Assembly (NCBI GenBank): GCA_025677815.1
Contig: JAIXMP010000001.1
Coordinates: forward strand, 558,001 to 622,000
Direction: 5' to 3'
DNA length: 64,000 nt
Source: Phascolomyces articulosus
Taxonomy: Eukaryota; Mucoromycota; Mucoromycetes; Mucorales; Lichtheimiaceae
The position numbers and the translations under genes are program-made. Below the pieces are notes generated by a model. It searched no databases, was not told where the DNA came from, and saw only the letters and a list, made by a program, of their open reading frames with translations. Of this stretch, positions 49,782 through 62,820 are shown in pieces; within the stretch, counting starts at the first letter, position 1; every line of letters begins with the position of its first letter.

Positions 49782-52700
49782 TTATCTGCCATTATTACAA
49801 TGAAGTTGCTGTAATGGATGTGTTGAATTAAGCGGTAATTGTCCTAAAGAGTTATTACTACTCGGTGTACCGGAAGAAGTGGGAGGAGATACAGCGGTAG
49901 GAAATGCATTCATATCAAAGCCAATACTTCTTGATTGTGGTTCATCTTGATGATGTACGATAATCCCACCATAACGTGGATCACTGATACACCGGAAAGG
50001 ATTTTGTGGCGTTCGAACCATTAAGACATGATACAATTCTTGAATACCAATGGGACAATCGCAATACAAATCATTCATCATTCGATGTAATTGATCCAAT
50101 GTGTGAAATCCAACTATTTGTGTCATCTCATTCAGTTTTGCATAAGAGACTTTGGCACGTTCAAGGATCATGGTGTTTCGATCCGGCTAGATTGAAACAA
50201 AAAAAAATTGCTATATTAGTCCATCTTTTTCTCTAAATATTTATATTTAATGGATACTTGAAAAATGAAAAAAAAAACTTACCAGAACATCCCCAAATAG
50301 CCTACCATGAAAGTCGTCCGAAAGAAGAGAAGATGCTGTCCAACCTAAAGACATAAAGCAAAAAGGATGAGAATATATTAATCGCTGATCATCCCATACA
50401 CTCCCAAAACTCATTTACCATTCGTCCAGCCCATTTCCTGGGTATCGTTCGAGAATCGCCGATCCAGATGGGTATCTGATCGTCCCTTGACTGACTTATT
50501 ATCTTGTTCGGGTTGCAGAGGAGGTACGACACAGGGATTTTTGGCTACTTTTAATTTTATTGAAAAAAAAAAGTTAGATCAAGTTACACCCACTACCTTC
50601 TTATCTTCCTCATTCACTCCTTTTTTTAAAATTAAATTACCTCGATTAGGTGGGTCACCAAAGAGGAAATTGGAGAAAAACGAATATTGAGTTTCTCTAC
50701 AAGGCGTTGCAATAGCCGGTGCAGGTGAAGAAGCTGCTTGAGCTGCATGATGAATGGCTGTTCGATCTGCACTTGCATCTGATCCACTCTTCATCCGACT
50801 TGTTGTTAAACCGACAGGACTACCAATAGGACCTGCTACTGCAGAAGAAGCGCGTCGTCCATTGGCAGGAGGTCCAATAGGTGCAATGGCTCGAGGTGCT
50901 GCTTTTGGTGTACCACATACTTCCACTTGACTCCCTAAAGGTGAGATACCCATACTGAGTTGACTGGCAGGACATGTTGAGGCTAAGAAATTTTAAAATT
51001 TTTTTGTTATACTACTGTTCACACGCTATCTCTTTTTGCCGAAAGACAAAGCAAAACTTACTAGGATCACGCGTTGACATAAAGTCTAGAGAAGGCATCA
51101 GAGGAGGTTGTGGTGGTTGAGTAGGCAATAGATCAAGACCAAGAGGAGGTGGGTAAGTACCATTCAATTTTTCCAACAACAATGCAGATTGTTGTTGTTG
51201 CTGTTGTCTACTACTTTCACCCATGGTAGGTTGTGGTAATCGATTATTATTACTACTGCTACTACTACTTGCCGTAGCATTACTGTTGATAGGATGAGAA
51301 GGACGTTGGTGTGATGGTGGCTGAGTATGAAGTGGATGAGGAGGTTGTTGTGGTGTGATAGTAGTAGTAGTTGTTGCAGAAGGCGATTTACCAGGACTAC
51401 GCTTCACAGTAGAAGAGGATGCTGATGAGGATGGTCCAGTTGTTGTTCGGCCAGCCGTTGAAGCATGAGGATTGCTTTTCTTTTCATCTTCACGTTTCTT
51501 TTGTTCCTGTTCCCATTGTTCCTTTTGTTCTTGCATTTTCCTATCACGGCGTTCTAGTTCTTCTTTTAATTCACGTTCACGTCGTTCTTTTTCTTCCTTG
51601 AATCGTCGTTCACGACGTTCACGCTCTTCACGCTCTTGTCGTTCCTGTCGTTCTTTTTGTTCACGTTCCTTTCGTTTTCGTTCCTTTTCTGCAGCACGTT
51701 CTTTTTCTTCTTTCAATCGTCGTCGTTTTTCTTCCTCACGATGTATCCGTTCCTGTTCTTTTTGTCGTTTCTCCTCTTCTCGTCGTTGACGTTCTTGTTC
51801 TCGCTTTTGTCGTTCGAGTTCAAGTTTTTTTTCACGTTCAGCTCGAGCTTTTTCTTCTTCTGCCTTACGTTGTGCTTCTTTTGCCAATCGTTCTTCTTCT
51901 TTCTGTTTCTTCAATTGGCTGTGCATCATCATTATATGTTTTAGTCATTGGATCTCTTTTTTTTTCCCTCTCTTTTCTCATCTCATCTCATCTCCATCCA
52001 CTCATCCACCCAATAATCGTATATGCCTACCGTTTTTTATCTCTTCGACGTTCCTTCTCTTTTTGTTTTTTAAGTTCTCGCTCCTGACGAAGCCGATCCT
52101 CTTCTTCAAGTTCTTGAATCAAACGCTGCTGTCGCTCTTGGGCTACTTTTTCCCGATAAGCGGCCAGGACCCTCTGCTCAAACATACGAGCAGCAAATAT
52201 TTGAAACATACGACGACCTTCTTCCATACGTTGTTCTTCTGTTCGAGTATCTTGTAAAGACTAAAGTGTATTTTTTTTGATTTGGATGATTAATTGCCAT
52301 TGTCATTGTCATTGTATGTGTGTTGAGTGTTGGGGAAAATATCACTAGAAAAAAAATTACATCTTCATCGTCTTCTTCCTCTTCATCATATTCATCCTCT
52401 TCTTCATCATAATAATCTTCCGTTTCTAAATTGACTTCTTCTTTTTTGATCCGTCGTTCAGCAAGTCGTTCCATCATATCAAGAAACTTTTTACCATCGT
52501 TTTTTAGTAAATCATCGGCCACTGTCAGTATGCCACCTATATGTTTTATTTTTGTTATGAAAAAAAGGGTTTTAGTATTATTACCAGTAGTTATTTTTTT
52601 TTTTGTTTCCACAAACTCTCTTGTATATTTATATAGATCCTTTTTTTTTATTCTTCTCCCTCCCCTCCTTCTATAAAGAAAAATATTATTTTTACCTTTG

Positions 52701-53891
52701 ACAGTGAGACTGTTTCCAAAGTTGAGATGATCTATACTGTTATTAAAACTTGCGGTTCGTGTCATGTGGCCATTGTACTGAACATCATCATCGTCTGATG
52801 GTATGTCGGATCGGTCGGACTGACTCACATCGTCGTCGTCATCGTCGTCATCTTCGTCATCATACATTTCATCTTCATCTTCGTCTTCATCGTCATAATC
52901 TTCATCCTCATCGTCATCCTCGTCATCATCTTGACAAAAATGACCATTGGTGTCCAAGTAATCATCTTCATACATTGTTTCCGACGGGGGATATGATCCA
53001 GCCAAAGGATTATTACGAGAATGTTGTTGATTATTTGCGTATTGTTCGAGTTCTTCATAATAAGCATCGTAAAGAACTTCGAGTTCATCTTCGATAGCCG
53101 TTCTATTTCAATATATATATATATATATAGGTTGAGTTACTTTTTTTTCTCTCTCTCTCTTAACCCATATCCTCCCCCTTCTCAGTTCATTTGGATACAG
53201 CAACTTCACACATAAATAAACATGTATTATTTTCAACCCATGGCTTGTTTCCACCACCAATGTATTACCTTTTCTTGCCGCATACAGAACAATTACAACT
53301 ATGCCGTTGTTGCTCCTTCATTTTTCGTAATACAGCTTCTTTTTCAACCTTGACCAAAGAACGACGTTCATCTTCTCGTAACTGTAACCAGAACTCCCGA
53401 ATCTTTTGCCGTTCTTCAGTATTACTTGTATTAGACCAAAACTCGTCATGCGCTTTTCCTTTATTTTTATTTTTCTTCTTCTTCTTTTTTGATGTGGATG
53501 TGGATGTACTGCTATTATTATTGCTGTTATTCATATTGGAAGCGTTGATAGGGTAATCATTCATCACTTCTGTCGTTGTGGTGGTCGTGGTCGTTTTCAC
53601 TACGACAGAATCAGATAAGGCATTCACATGGGCATCCACATGATTATTATGATTATGATGATTAGAGTTATTGTTGTTATGATTCTTTTCATTATCGGAT
53701 TCGTTGGCCATGTTGGTTGTCGCGTTTGTAGTCGCTGTCGTCACAGTACTAATGTTTCGTTTAAGCATAGCAGTCGTCAAAGGTTTCTTTCTTCTTTTTG
53801 ATTTTGGTACACTGGTCATGATGGCTTTATAAGGTGAATGATTATTCGTTGTTGTCGTAGTAGAATTGGATGCAGACGAGGACCTTGTCAT
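49782..53891 (-). CDS. NST1: Stress response protein NST1
   Basis: Model complement(join(49782..50186,50283..50344,50419..50544,50641..50982,51062..51918,52031..52260,52361..52536,52696..53102,53269..53891)), 1075 residues, all phases consistent. Layout: a Ser/Thr/Asn-rich start; a Lys-rich [12 protein letters not shown] patch then [32 protein letters not shown] joined by splicing to [20 protein letters not shown]; two very acidic runs; [20 protein letters not shown]; then a ~200-residue, almost uninterrupted Glu/Lys/Arg coiled coil ([20 protein letters not shown] type); Pro/Ser/Gln linkers; and a C-terminal region starting [20 protein letters not shown]. This order is diagnostic of the fungal NST1 family, linked in yeast to salt tolerance and P-body/mRNA-decay contacts. 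The reading frames on the opposite strand (Arg/Ser-rich) are shadows of the coiled coil. Confidence 0.92.
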
Positions 53892-55915
53892 TAAATTGGG
53901 GTAGTTTTTATTGGTTTTGGAAAAAAAGAAGAGTTGTATATATTTTTTTCTTTTTCTTTTTTTTTTTAAAAGGGAGAGAGAAAAAAATATAACCTTAATA
54001 TATAAAAAAAGTGGGTTGGTTTCTTTTTTGATTAGTTCCTGTTTTTTTTTTTTGTTTTGTTCTTTTTTAATAATAAAAACTCTCTTGTTAACAACAACCG
54101 TTTATATATATAACGAAACACAGAGTGAAAAACAAAAACCAATAAAGAGAAGAATAATTACAGAGAAAGATCCGGAAACTGTTTAAACGCGTAGAAAAAA
54201 GTAGGGATAGAATTCTAAACAAGTAATTGAAATATATATTATAAAAAGAATTCAAATGAGTATTCTTTTTCTGTCTCTTTCTCTTTCTTTTCGTATATAT
54301 AATGTATTTTATCATTGGTATTACTAATGACTTGTTATATAATAGATTGATATATGTATATATCACTCGAAACTTATACATAATGTACCCCATTCCCCAA
54401 AAAATAAAAGGCGCCGAAAAAAATAAAGTTTTTTCTTCTTTTGTGGGAGATTAATAATACCTTTCAGGGTTATGTTATAAAAGAAAAAATGGAATGGTTT
54501 TTTTTTAGATAGTCAATGGAATGGGCATGAATTATATGAAAAAAAGCCGTTATTAATGAAGAAATATAAAAACGAAACAACGGCCTTCTTTTATGATTAA
54601 GTAGTTGTACAAAAGGATAAAATATAAAAAAAAAGAAAGAAAGAGAAATAAAAAGAGAAATGCTTTCTTTAGTGTATCTCACTTGCGGGTTAAAATAATT
54701 ATTCTTTGCCCCGCTAACCACAGCCAAGTGGAATTGGCCAATGAGTTTTACTAATTTTATTCAAAAAACAGGATCACGCTCTTACCAAAGTTATATATCT
54801 TTTTTTTATTATCCAATGAATGTATTCATCTTTAATCCAAGGTCATTTGTCTATTTATCAGATTGACAACTCCAATTACTTAAGAAATATTGGAGGGGAA
54901 TAATGAGGTTTATAATGATGCTTTATATTCTGTGAGTGTGTTTGCACACATCTATGCATTTCTAGAAAAGTAAAGGAAAGGGTTGAGGATTATGCTGTGC
55001 AACAAACCAAAAACCAGTGTTCCATCTTTATTATTATTATTATTAGCTGCAATATACTATAGCATTCTATTAGTTATGTAATACCATGTAGTGTCATCGA
55101 TCAGCCTTACATATTATACTCAATAGTTATATTTCTATTTCCATATACTGAGAAGGAATATAATGCATAGTACCGAAAAAAGGAGTACTTTTTATATACT
55201 TGATCACTCTATATCATGTGAAGTCATTTATCTGTAACGAAATGGTTGTAAAGTCTTAAATTATACCGTTTATAATAAGAAAAAATATGGTCATGTTTCT
55301 TCCCCTTTATACGTAATAAGAATACCAGCTGATAAAATATGTATCTATTGCTTAGATGTTACATAATAATGATATCATTTATTTAATCACCTAGGATTTT
55401 ATAAAACTCTGATATTGATATGGATGGTTAATAACTTCTTTAACAAGGTTTATATAATTTTTGACAAATAGGAGAATATATTGAAAGTTATTTTTTTCCT
55501 TGGCATTCCTGGTATTCAATAAGCGTACATTATTTATCGTTGATCATTTTCCATATATTATATATTTACCACTATTATATATACTAATCAAACGTACTAA
55601 TTTGCCTTATTATAAAATTAAACGTAACACAAGTTCACTGTTGATTTAAATAACCAAGCAAATAATTATTATTTTCATTATTAAACTTTCTTGTTGATCA
55701 GTATTTATATATAAATATAATATTTATATTTGGTAAAGAAAGATGTATATATATATATAGATAAAATTTTTTGTGTGATTTTGAAAAAAAAGATCTAGTA
55801 GTAGTAGTAGTGATAAAAAATGACAATATAAAAATATAAAAAGAGATATCAATATATAATAAAAATGAATGAATGAGAGAGAGGGAGGGTGGAGATGGAG
55901 GGAAGGATAAACAAC
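53892..55915. other. 2-kb intergenic region, no gene seen
   Basis: The NST1 upstream part (53892-54190) is A/T-run rich; the remainder is AT-rich with small ORFs of low-complexity composition. A TAG/GTA triplet run is at about 55795-55811. I find no RNA gene, no element ends and no protein motif. Confidence 0.5.
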
Positions 55916-58900
55916 TTAATGATACACTTTTACTGCTTCTGACATGATTCGATCCAATTCCTAATAAAAAAATACATTATATCATTTTGTTTAATATCTT
56001 TGCATATACAATAATATTAACTTTGAATGACAAAAAGAAAGAAAAACAATTTTGTTTTGTTTTGTTTTTTTTACCTTTTCAAGTTGATCTAATCTTGAAT
56101 AAGTATCTTTGAATACCTCACTAATCTCACCACGAATAGGTGGCTGTCGATTACGGCCTGATCCATGATTGGCATTCTCATTTTCTTCTGCATAACGTGC
56201 AGCACCACGAATCAATACCATTAATTCATTCATACCAAATTCTTGACTAAATAATAATGATTCTACAATCGATCCATTCTTTCTTGTACGTGCTGTAGGA
56301 ACAATTTCTTCATCATCTTCGTCAACAATAATCTTTTGTTGTTGATGAGGTTCAGGTTGAGGTGAAGGAGAGGGAGAAGGTTCATGATGCATCATCATTG
56401 TATTCGCTTCTTGTTGTCGGCTAGCAGATCGAGAAGGTGGTGCTTCTTGTTGACGACTAGGTGATCTTGAAATAGGTGTAGCTGTTAATTCCTGACGACT
56501 TGTTGATCGAGGGGTTAATTCTTGTCGACTGGTCGATCGTGGTGTGATGGAAGCAGTACCAGCATGTTGTTGTTCTTCATCTGTTTGACTCGCCACAATT
56601 GCTTCTGTTAATGGTTCATTACTGTTGCGTGTATGAGCAAGATTGTCCAATGCTAGGTCCAACTTCATCAATACATCGACAGCGGATTCAGGTTCATCGA
56701 ATATTTGAGTTGGTTGATCTTGGGAGGATGGATCTTGAGAAATGGAAAGTGGATGAACAGTGGGTACGTCTTCAGTAGGTTGAGCTGGTGAGGGTGTTAA
56801 TCCGCCGCGTGGCATAGGGGTATCTTGACGAACGGGTCTTGGGGGTCGAACTATATATACATTCAATAATGAATAAAAAAGTCAATACTATAATTTCTTA
56901 TTTCTTATTTACCTGGACGAGTGGGTGCCTGTTGAGGTTGTGATTGTTGTTGATTTTGATGGTGAGAAGGTGAAGGATGATCATTGGAAGGAGTCTTGGG
57001 TCTATCTGCTCGTCTAAGAATAAAATAAGTTTCATCAGGTTGAGGAGAGGGTGTAATAACAGAAGATAGTGAGGCAATGGAGGATCGATCTGGGTTTGTG
57101 CTTGTTCGACGGTGATGAATAGGTGGCAAATTTTCACCAAATGCACTTTTAATAGGAACACTGGGTACCAATACAAATTCTATTATATAATTCGGAGTAA
57201 AATATGAGTACTTTATTTTCATTTTTAAACCATATAATATAAAAAAAACTACTTTACCATGTCCTTGTTTATTCAAAGATAATCGATATTTGACAACATC
57301 TCCTTCGGTAGCAGCGCCTTGTAATCGTAACGATTTAATTTTTTCATCCACATCAGGGCCATCCACAATGCCATTCAAAATATGAAACTTATCCAATAAT
57401 AAAGAAGTAACATCACCCACTGAGGCATGCGTAGGGATGGTCACCAGTTTATCCACACGTGCTTGGTCAAATTTCAACATACTGGTTTGGCCACCAATTT
57501 CAGAGGCAAATAAGGATACCTTGATGGACATGTGTGTATCTTCTGGGCGTTTAGCTTTGGTATGAAGATAGAATCGTGGCTCTTCCGAAGTGCTGTTTTC
57601 TTCTTTGGGCCCTCCAATATGCGTATTTTCATTGGTACCTCCCATCAAAGCAGAAATACGACGTGCCTTTTTCAAGGAAGGCATGGGAACATTCAAATGA
57701 CCTGTCAATGAATGATAAATAGCAAGTGGTTTATCCATAGGGACTAATGTACATTCATCCCCATCCACTCCCTTGACAGTAAGGAAATAATCCAAATGAG
57801 CTTCTGTATTATGAGATTGATGATTTTCAATATCAAAATGATTCAAAGCTTGTTGAATTAATTCTGCAGCTGTTGTGGATGGATAAGCGTGAGCAATTTT
57901 ATATTCTGCTCCAAATCGTACATTGCCAGCATAAATTTTGAGCACAGCAGGCTGAACAGGAGGTTCCAATGAGCTTGATTGCTGCTGCTGTTGCTGTTGT
58001 TGATGGTGCTGATGTTGTTGCTGTTGTTGTTGGTATTGTTGCTGCTGCTGCTGCTGTTGTTGTTGTTGTTGCGAATAATGAGAATGAGAATGTTGTTGCT
58101 GTTGTTGTGGATGATGATGATGGGAATGGTGTTGATGGTGAGAATGATGGTTTTGATAGGCATGATTATGGTGTTGCTGCATGGAAGAATCCACACTATT
58201 CATACGTTCACGATCCGATTGACCAGTGGATTGTGAACTGATGGACGTAGTATCAATACTATCATTGATCGATTGTTTATCCGTACTACCTTTACGTTGT
58301 TTCTTGTCCTTGCTATCTTTACCACGCGAAAATAATTTACGCAATCCATTACCAGGACCACTACTCTTTTCCTTTTTATCTTTAGATCCACGTCTCTGTT
58401 GTTCAGGTGCATTTTCATCAGCTGCCAAAATACTTTCCAATTTATTGGCTTTGCTTTGTTTATTGCTATTGCCCTCTTCTTGGAAATTACCATAATTGTT
58501 CAAATCAGTACTACCGCGAGCAATCGCTGGTGTCAATGAATATTTGATGGTTTCTGATGGTTCAAGATCAAAATTACGAAGACCTGATCCTGGTTGCTGC
58601 TGCTGTTGGTTATGTTGATGTTGTTGATGTTGAGGATGGGTTTGTTGTTGATTGTATTGTTGCTGCTGTTGAGGATGGACTTGTTGCTGTTGTTGTGGTG
58701 GTGTTGGCCAAACCTGCTGTTGTTGTTGCGAGCGTGCATAATTATCCACAGGCGATTGACCATATCCACTGGATGTATAAAGTCGAACATCATCATAGTA
58801 ATCATCGTCATCGTCATCCTCAGAATCGCTGGTATCATCATCAGTATCACTATCTGAACGAATAGTTTCCTGCCATTCTTCAAATTCTTCTTCGAAATCT

Positions 58901-59612
58901 TCATCATCACTTGCTCCAAAAATAACTTGAGCTTGAAATTTCACACCTTTAGCCAATTTGACTCTTTTATTACTGGGTGCTTTGGTAGAAGGAGGTGCAG
59001 GGAATGCATCTTGGATATCTCGTTGTGTAAGCTGTTATTATCATGACCATTTCAAGAATTAGACTCGTATTCATTTGTTTATATTTTTTCATTTATTACC
59101 TCAATATTTCGATGTGAATTTAATCGAGCCAAACGTTCATAAGGCGTCTATCCAAGAATGAAAAAAAAAAAAACGTTCATGAGGTTCTAAATCATTTACA
59201 TAAAACTCAAACATTATTTTTTTTTTACCTCAATATTTTCAGCAGGAATATAACCAATTTCAGATGTTTTTAGTACTTTCACTAACCACCAATATGAATT
59301 ACTATCATCCAATAAAGTTAGCGCGTCGCCTTTCACAACGGAAGCCTGACCTTCCACGGTAGCAGCAAAAGTATGTAAAGCATAAACAAGATCAAAATCG
59401 ATATTGGGGTCTGGAATACTTAATACGGATCCTACAGACTCTTCGTCTTCAGAATCCGTATCTTCGTCATCATAATCGTCTCCACCTCTGTAAGCACCAT
59501 AATCGTCCATGCCATCATCGTAAAGTGATTGAGGGTGTAGATGATTTCTTTGTTGTTGTTGCTGTATTGAGTTATCTCCATAACCGGTCAAACGCCGAGT
59601 ATTTGTTGGCAT
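55916..59612 (-). CDS. SH3 and Ras-association (RA) domain protein, poly-Q rich
   Basis: Model complement(join(55916..55960,56075..56850,56913..57179,57258..59031,59100..59147,59229..59612)), 1097 residues. The SH3 domain is at ~75-128 (VYALHTFAATVEGQASVVKG then DSNSYWWLV and GYIPAENIE), followed by a conserved TPYERLARLNSHRNIE helix encoded by a 48-nt exon. An acidic block FGASDDEDFEEEFEEWQE follows, then Q/H-rich runs, and a ubiquitin-fold RA-like region at ~505-760 (VLKIYAGNVRFGAEYKIAHA ... ending EFVLVPS across the 57.2-kb intron). The C-terminus is disordered with repeated RS(T/A/P)SRQ motifs, then a conserved GSIVESLLFSQEFGMNELMV segment and a final helix in a 45-nt exon. SH3+RA proteins generally link small GTPases to polarity or kinase scaffolds; the exact family name and role here are inferred, not recognised. 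Confidence 0.85.
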
Positions 59613-59864
59613 AATATTTTATATAATGGTCAATGGTGGTGATGGTTATTATTATTTTATATATTTTTATAATAAAATGAAACGAAAGGAATGGATTGTT
59701 TCTTTTTTGTTAAAGAAAAAAAAAGGAATGAAAAGATGGAAAGCCAGTAACAGAAAATAGAAAATGAGAATTATGAATAATTTGATTGTTACAAGGTTAC
59801 ACAAAATATAAAGTGGATCTTAACCGATATCCTCGTGTCGTTACCATTTCCAGCTTATTAGAAT

Positions 59865-61293
59865 TTATTGTTCTGTGGTTACAAGATCATCATTATCATG
59901 ATTACTATTACTATTATCATCATGAGTTTCGTTCTTATTTTTATCTTCTTTCACTCCTTCTTCCTCTTCTTGTTGTACTCTTTCTGTTCTTATATTAGAT
60001 GATGTAAGTGGTGATGCTGCTATATCTTGTTGTTGTGAGGATGTCGATCGTGGTGGTGGTGGTTGTTCCTCGATTTCTGTACTACTAAAAATCACATCAC
60101 TATAAACTTGATGTTGTGGTTGTTGCTGTTGATCTCGTGTATGATCTTGACGATTATCTTCAGAAGGTCGATCACTCGTCGTTGATTTACGTGGTATCCG
60201 GTGTAATAGTCCATATCCAACATCACATCCAAGTGATCCTTGACCTCCCCAATCATTATTTGGAACAATAATTGCCTAAATCAAAATATTGATTATTATT
60301 AATAAATATATATATATATAATTAATGTTAATAAAAAAGAAATTAAAATATAGGAGTGAGACTGTGGTGGTGATGTGGGGAATAAGGGGAAAAAGGAGAG
60401 AGAGAGGAAAGGACCACCATCTTCTACGTTGTCACTGTATCAATGATAAATATTTTTTTTTACCTCGCGACAGCTATCCCATTCTGTATTATACAAATAA
60501 ATCCGTAATGGTTTACCAATATGATCTTCTACCAGATCATAAAAACTATCTTCACTATTGAGTACCGTATGAGGGGATCCAATGATAAAATCGGTATGTG
60601 GAATGATGCCTGCCATTTCAGCTGGTGAATTGGGTGCAACTTCAAGTATATGCCAAACATGTTCACCTGCTCTATCGTAAGAACAATAACGAATCGAACA
60701 TCCAATCGAACTGTTTTCACCTGGAGTATTTTTACACCACTCACGACTTGGTGTCAATATCACCTCTAATCATCATTATTATTATCAGTATATCTTCTCA
60801 TCCATGTCTATACCGTTACATCAAGAGAGAAGCTAGAAAGAATGTATATATAACTACCTCGAATGGATTGATCTTTACTAGAATATATTTCAATAGGTAT
60901 AGGTTTCCCTTCTGATTCGTTTAATACTTGAAGTAACGTTTGGCTATCTCCGTTATCCTATATATTCATATAGCAATAATAGACAATAACTATGAGTGAC
61001 CATAGTATTTGAAAATCTCACCCTAATCTCCATTAGTCAAAAATATATACTGTACCACACTAACACCATTAATACCAATAATGTAGTCAAAGAATTGATC
61101 TATTCCTGCATGGTAAGCAGGGGAATTCTCTTTGACCTATAAACCAAAACCTATAGTTCATTATGCGACATTTTTTCTTCCTTTCATTTCTATTTTTATT
61201 ACTGTTTTTCAATGGGAAAATGAGAGTGCCATTATTTACTTTGAGTACATGAAATCCATAGCGCCCTTGCTCTGAACTTTGGGTTCCACCCAT
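59865..61293 (-). CDS. GRH1: Golgi reassembly stacking protein (GRASP55/65, Grh1)
   Basis: Model complement(join(59865..60275,60464..60765,60858..60957,61056..61136,61240..61293)), 315 residues. It starts [19 protein letters not shown] with Gly2 as expected for N-myristoylation, then two GRASP-type PDZ domains: PDZ1 (~10-105; [32 protein letters not shown]) and PDZ2 (~105-210; [20 protein letters not shown] then TDFIIGSPH, and PLRIYLYN), ending [20 protein letters not shown], a GRASP signature. The C-terminal third is a Ser/Pro/Gln/acidic tail, the usual regulatory region. Family role: Golgi tethering and stacking, ER-exit-site function and unconventional secretion. It diverges from the hydroxyisourate hydrolase gene. 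Confidence 0.94.
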
Positions 61294-61513
61294 GGTTTAT
61301 TTTTATTTTTATTTTTTTGTTATCGTTGGTGGAAAAATATATGCAAACACAGAAACACGGTTTGGGGCACTCCAGGAACAGCTCCACACTTACGAATCAT
61401 AAAAGAAACCGAGCAATGCCCAATTTAACAAGTCACAAAAATGCAAAACATAAAATGTGCTTGAACTTGACAACTTCTCTTTCTTCCTTGGATTTTCCTT
61501 TTTCCAACTTTTC
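61294..61513. promoter_or_regulatory. Compact bidirectional promoter (GRASP / HIU hydrolase)
   Basis: 220 bp between divergent starts. T-rich near the GRASP side (61299-61320) and C/T-rich before 61514. No defined element recognised. Confidence 0.55.
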
Positions 61514-62214
61514 ATGAGTCCTTCTACACGCCTCACTGCCGTTAAAGAACATCTACAGGTAAAAATTATGAACGTATTATTCACTTTAATACATATACCC
61601 CCTAGTGTTCCATTTAATTCATATTCTATGCTACCTATCTTGTTTATTTTAGCCCATGTCCCATAAGAGCCCCATCACCTGTCATGTCCTTGTTGCTTCT
61701 GTTGGCAAGCCCGGCCAACACGTTGACGTAAAGATCGAAAAGATAAATGAAGCTGGTGCTTTCTCTACCTTGTCAACGGCGTATGTATTTTATTTAATTA
61801 AATAGCTTTTTTTATCCAACGATCTTGAAAAAAAAATAATATTCAAAATAACTCATTCTCGTGAAATAATAATAATAGGCAAACTAACGATGATGGTCGT
61901 TGCCCCAACCTTTTGCCTGCTGGTTACAAGGCTGAAAAGGGCATCTATCGTGTGACCTTTGAGACCAAGGCCTTCTTTGAACGTTTGGGTGAAAAATGCT
62001 TCTACCCTTATGTTCAGGTAAATATATAGTATTTTTTGGGAAAAAGGGATATACGCTGAAAATGGGACAATGAGGAAGATGATAAGGAATAAGGATGGTA
62101 TCATTCATATGTTATTTATTATAGATCGTCTTCGAACTGGAGCACCCAGAACAGCATTATCATATCCCATTGTTGATCAGTCCCTATTCTTACACTACCT
62201 ATCGTGGTAGTTAA
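61514..62214 (+). CDS. 5-hydroxyisourate hydrolase (transthyretin-like), with PTS2
   Basis: Model join(61514..61558,61653..61780,61879..62017,62125..62214), 133 residues. Family signatures are complete: ITCHVLVASVGKPGQHVDVK with His26, DDGRCPNLLP with Arg65, YPYVQIVFELEHPEQHYHIP with His115/His117, and the C-terminal tetrapeptide YRGS that separates the enzyme from transthyretin. Reaction: hydrolyses 5-hydroxyisourate, the urate oxidase product, to OHCU in purine breakdown. Exon 1 (15 codons) carries RLTAVKEHL at residues 6-14, an exact match to the peroxisomal PTS2 pattern (R-L-x5-H-L), so the protein should enter peroxisomes. Exons 2-4 favour C-ending codons more than neighbouring genes, suggesting high expression. 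Confidence 0.95.
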
Positions 62215-62820
62215 ACCTATAATTTTGTTCAACCAAAACGGTATATTTATCTCTGTGTAACATCCATGTGTCAATTTTACCCCGCTAAAAAAATATATAT
62301 AATAAATCATCATACACTTGTATTTCTTGAGCTTTACAACATTTCGTAGTTTAATGGTTGAATTGATTAAATGGTACGATTTTTAGTGGGAAAATATAAA
62401 TTTTTATATAAAAAATTTGAAATCATGGAATTCTAAAATGGTTGAATTGGGTTTTCGGGTGGGAAAAATAGAATTTATTTATTTATTGTTGGGTGAACCA
62501 GTTATAGATAATGGATATACTACATGAGGCAGTATAATTGCGGGGTAAATACGGTGTATATCGTCGTACATATCTTTTTGCATTAAAGACAATATTTTAC
62601 CAGGGTATTAATTATGGCTATAATAAAACATTATACATCGTATACAGGACTACAAAAGTGAAATGATTATTATAGTGAAAGTATACAATCAAGGTAGATA
62701 TGAATGTTTTATTATAAAAATAAAATGATTACTTATAGACGTTTACGTGTGTTATTTACATTGAAGGTACTATATAGTTACTAGAATTCTACCTGTTACT
62801 TTGCTTATTTCTAGCTTGTA
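62215..62820. other. Convergent 3' region, no gene seen
   Basis: 606 bp between convergent stop codons, AT-rich. The short repeated string ATGGTTGAATTG occurs at about 62353 and 62437. Confidence 0.5.

Noticed and set aside
51472..51944. Plus-strand Arg/Ser-rich ORFs opposite NST1
   Set aside because: Antisense shadows of the Glu/Lys/Arg coiled-coil codons; no independent start or splice context.
57969..58865. Leu/Val/Ala-rich and Met/Ile-rich plus-strand ORFs
   Set aside because: Mirror translations of CAG/CAA and CAT runs in the SH3-RA gene.
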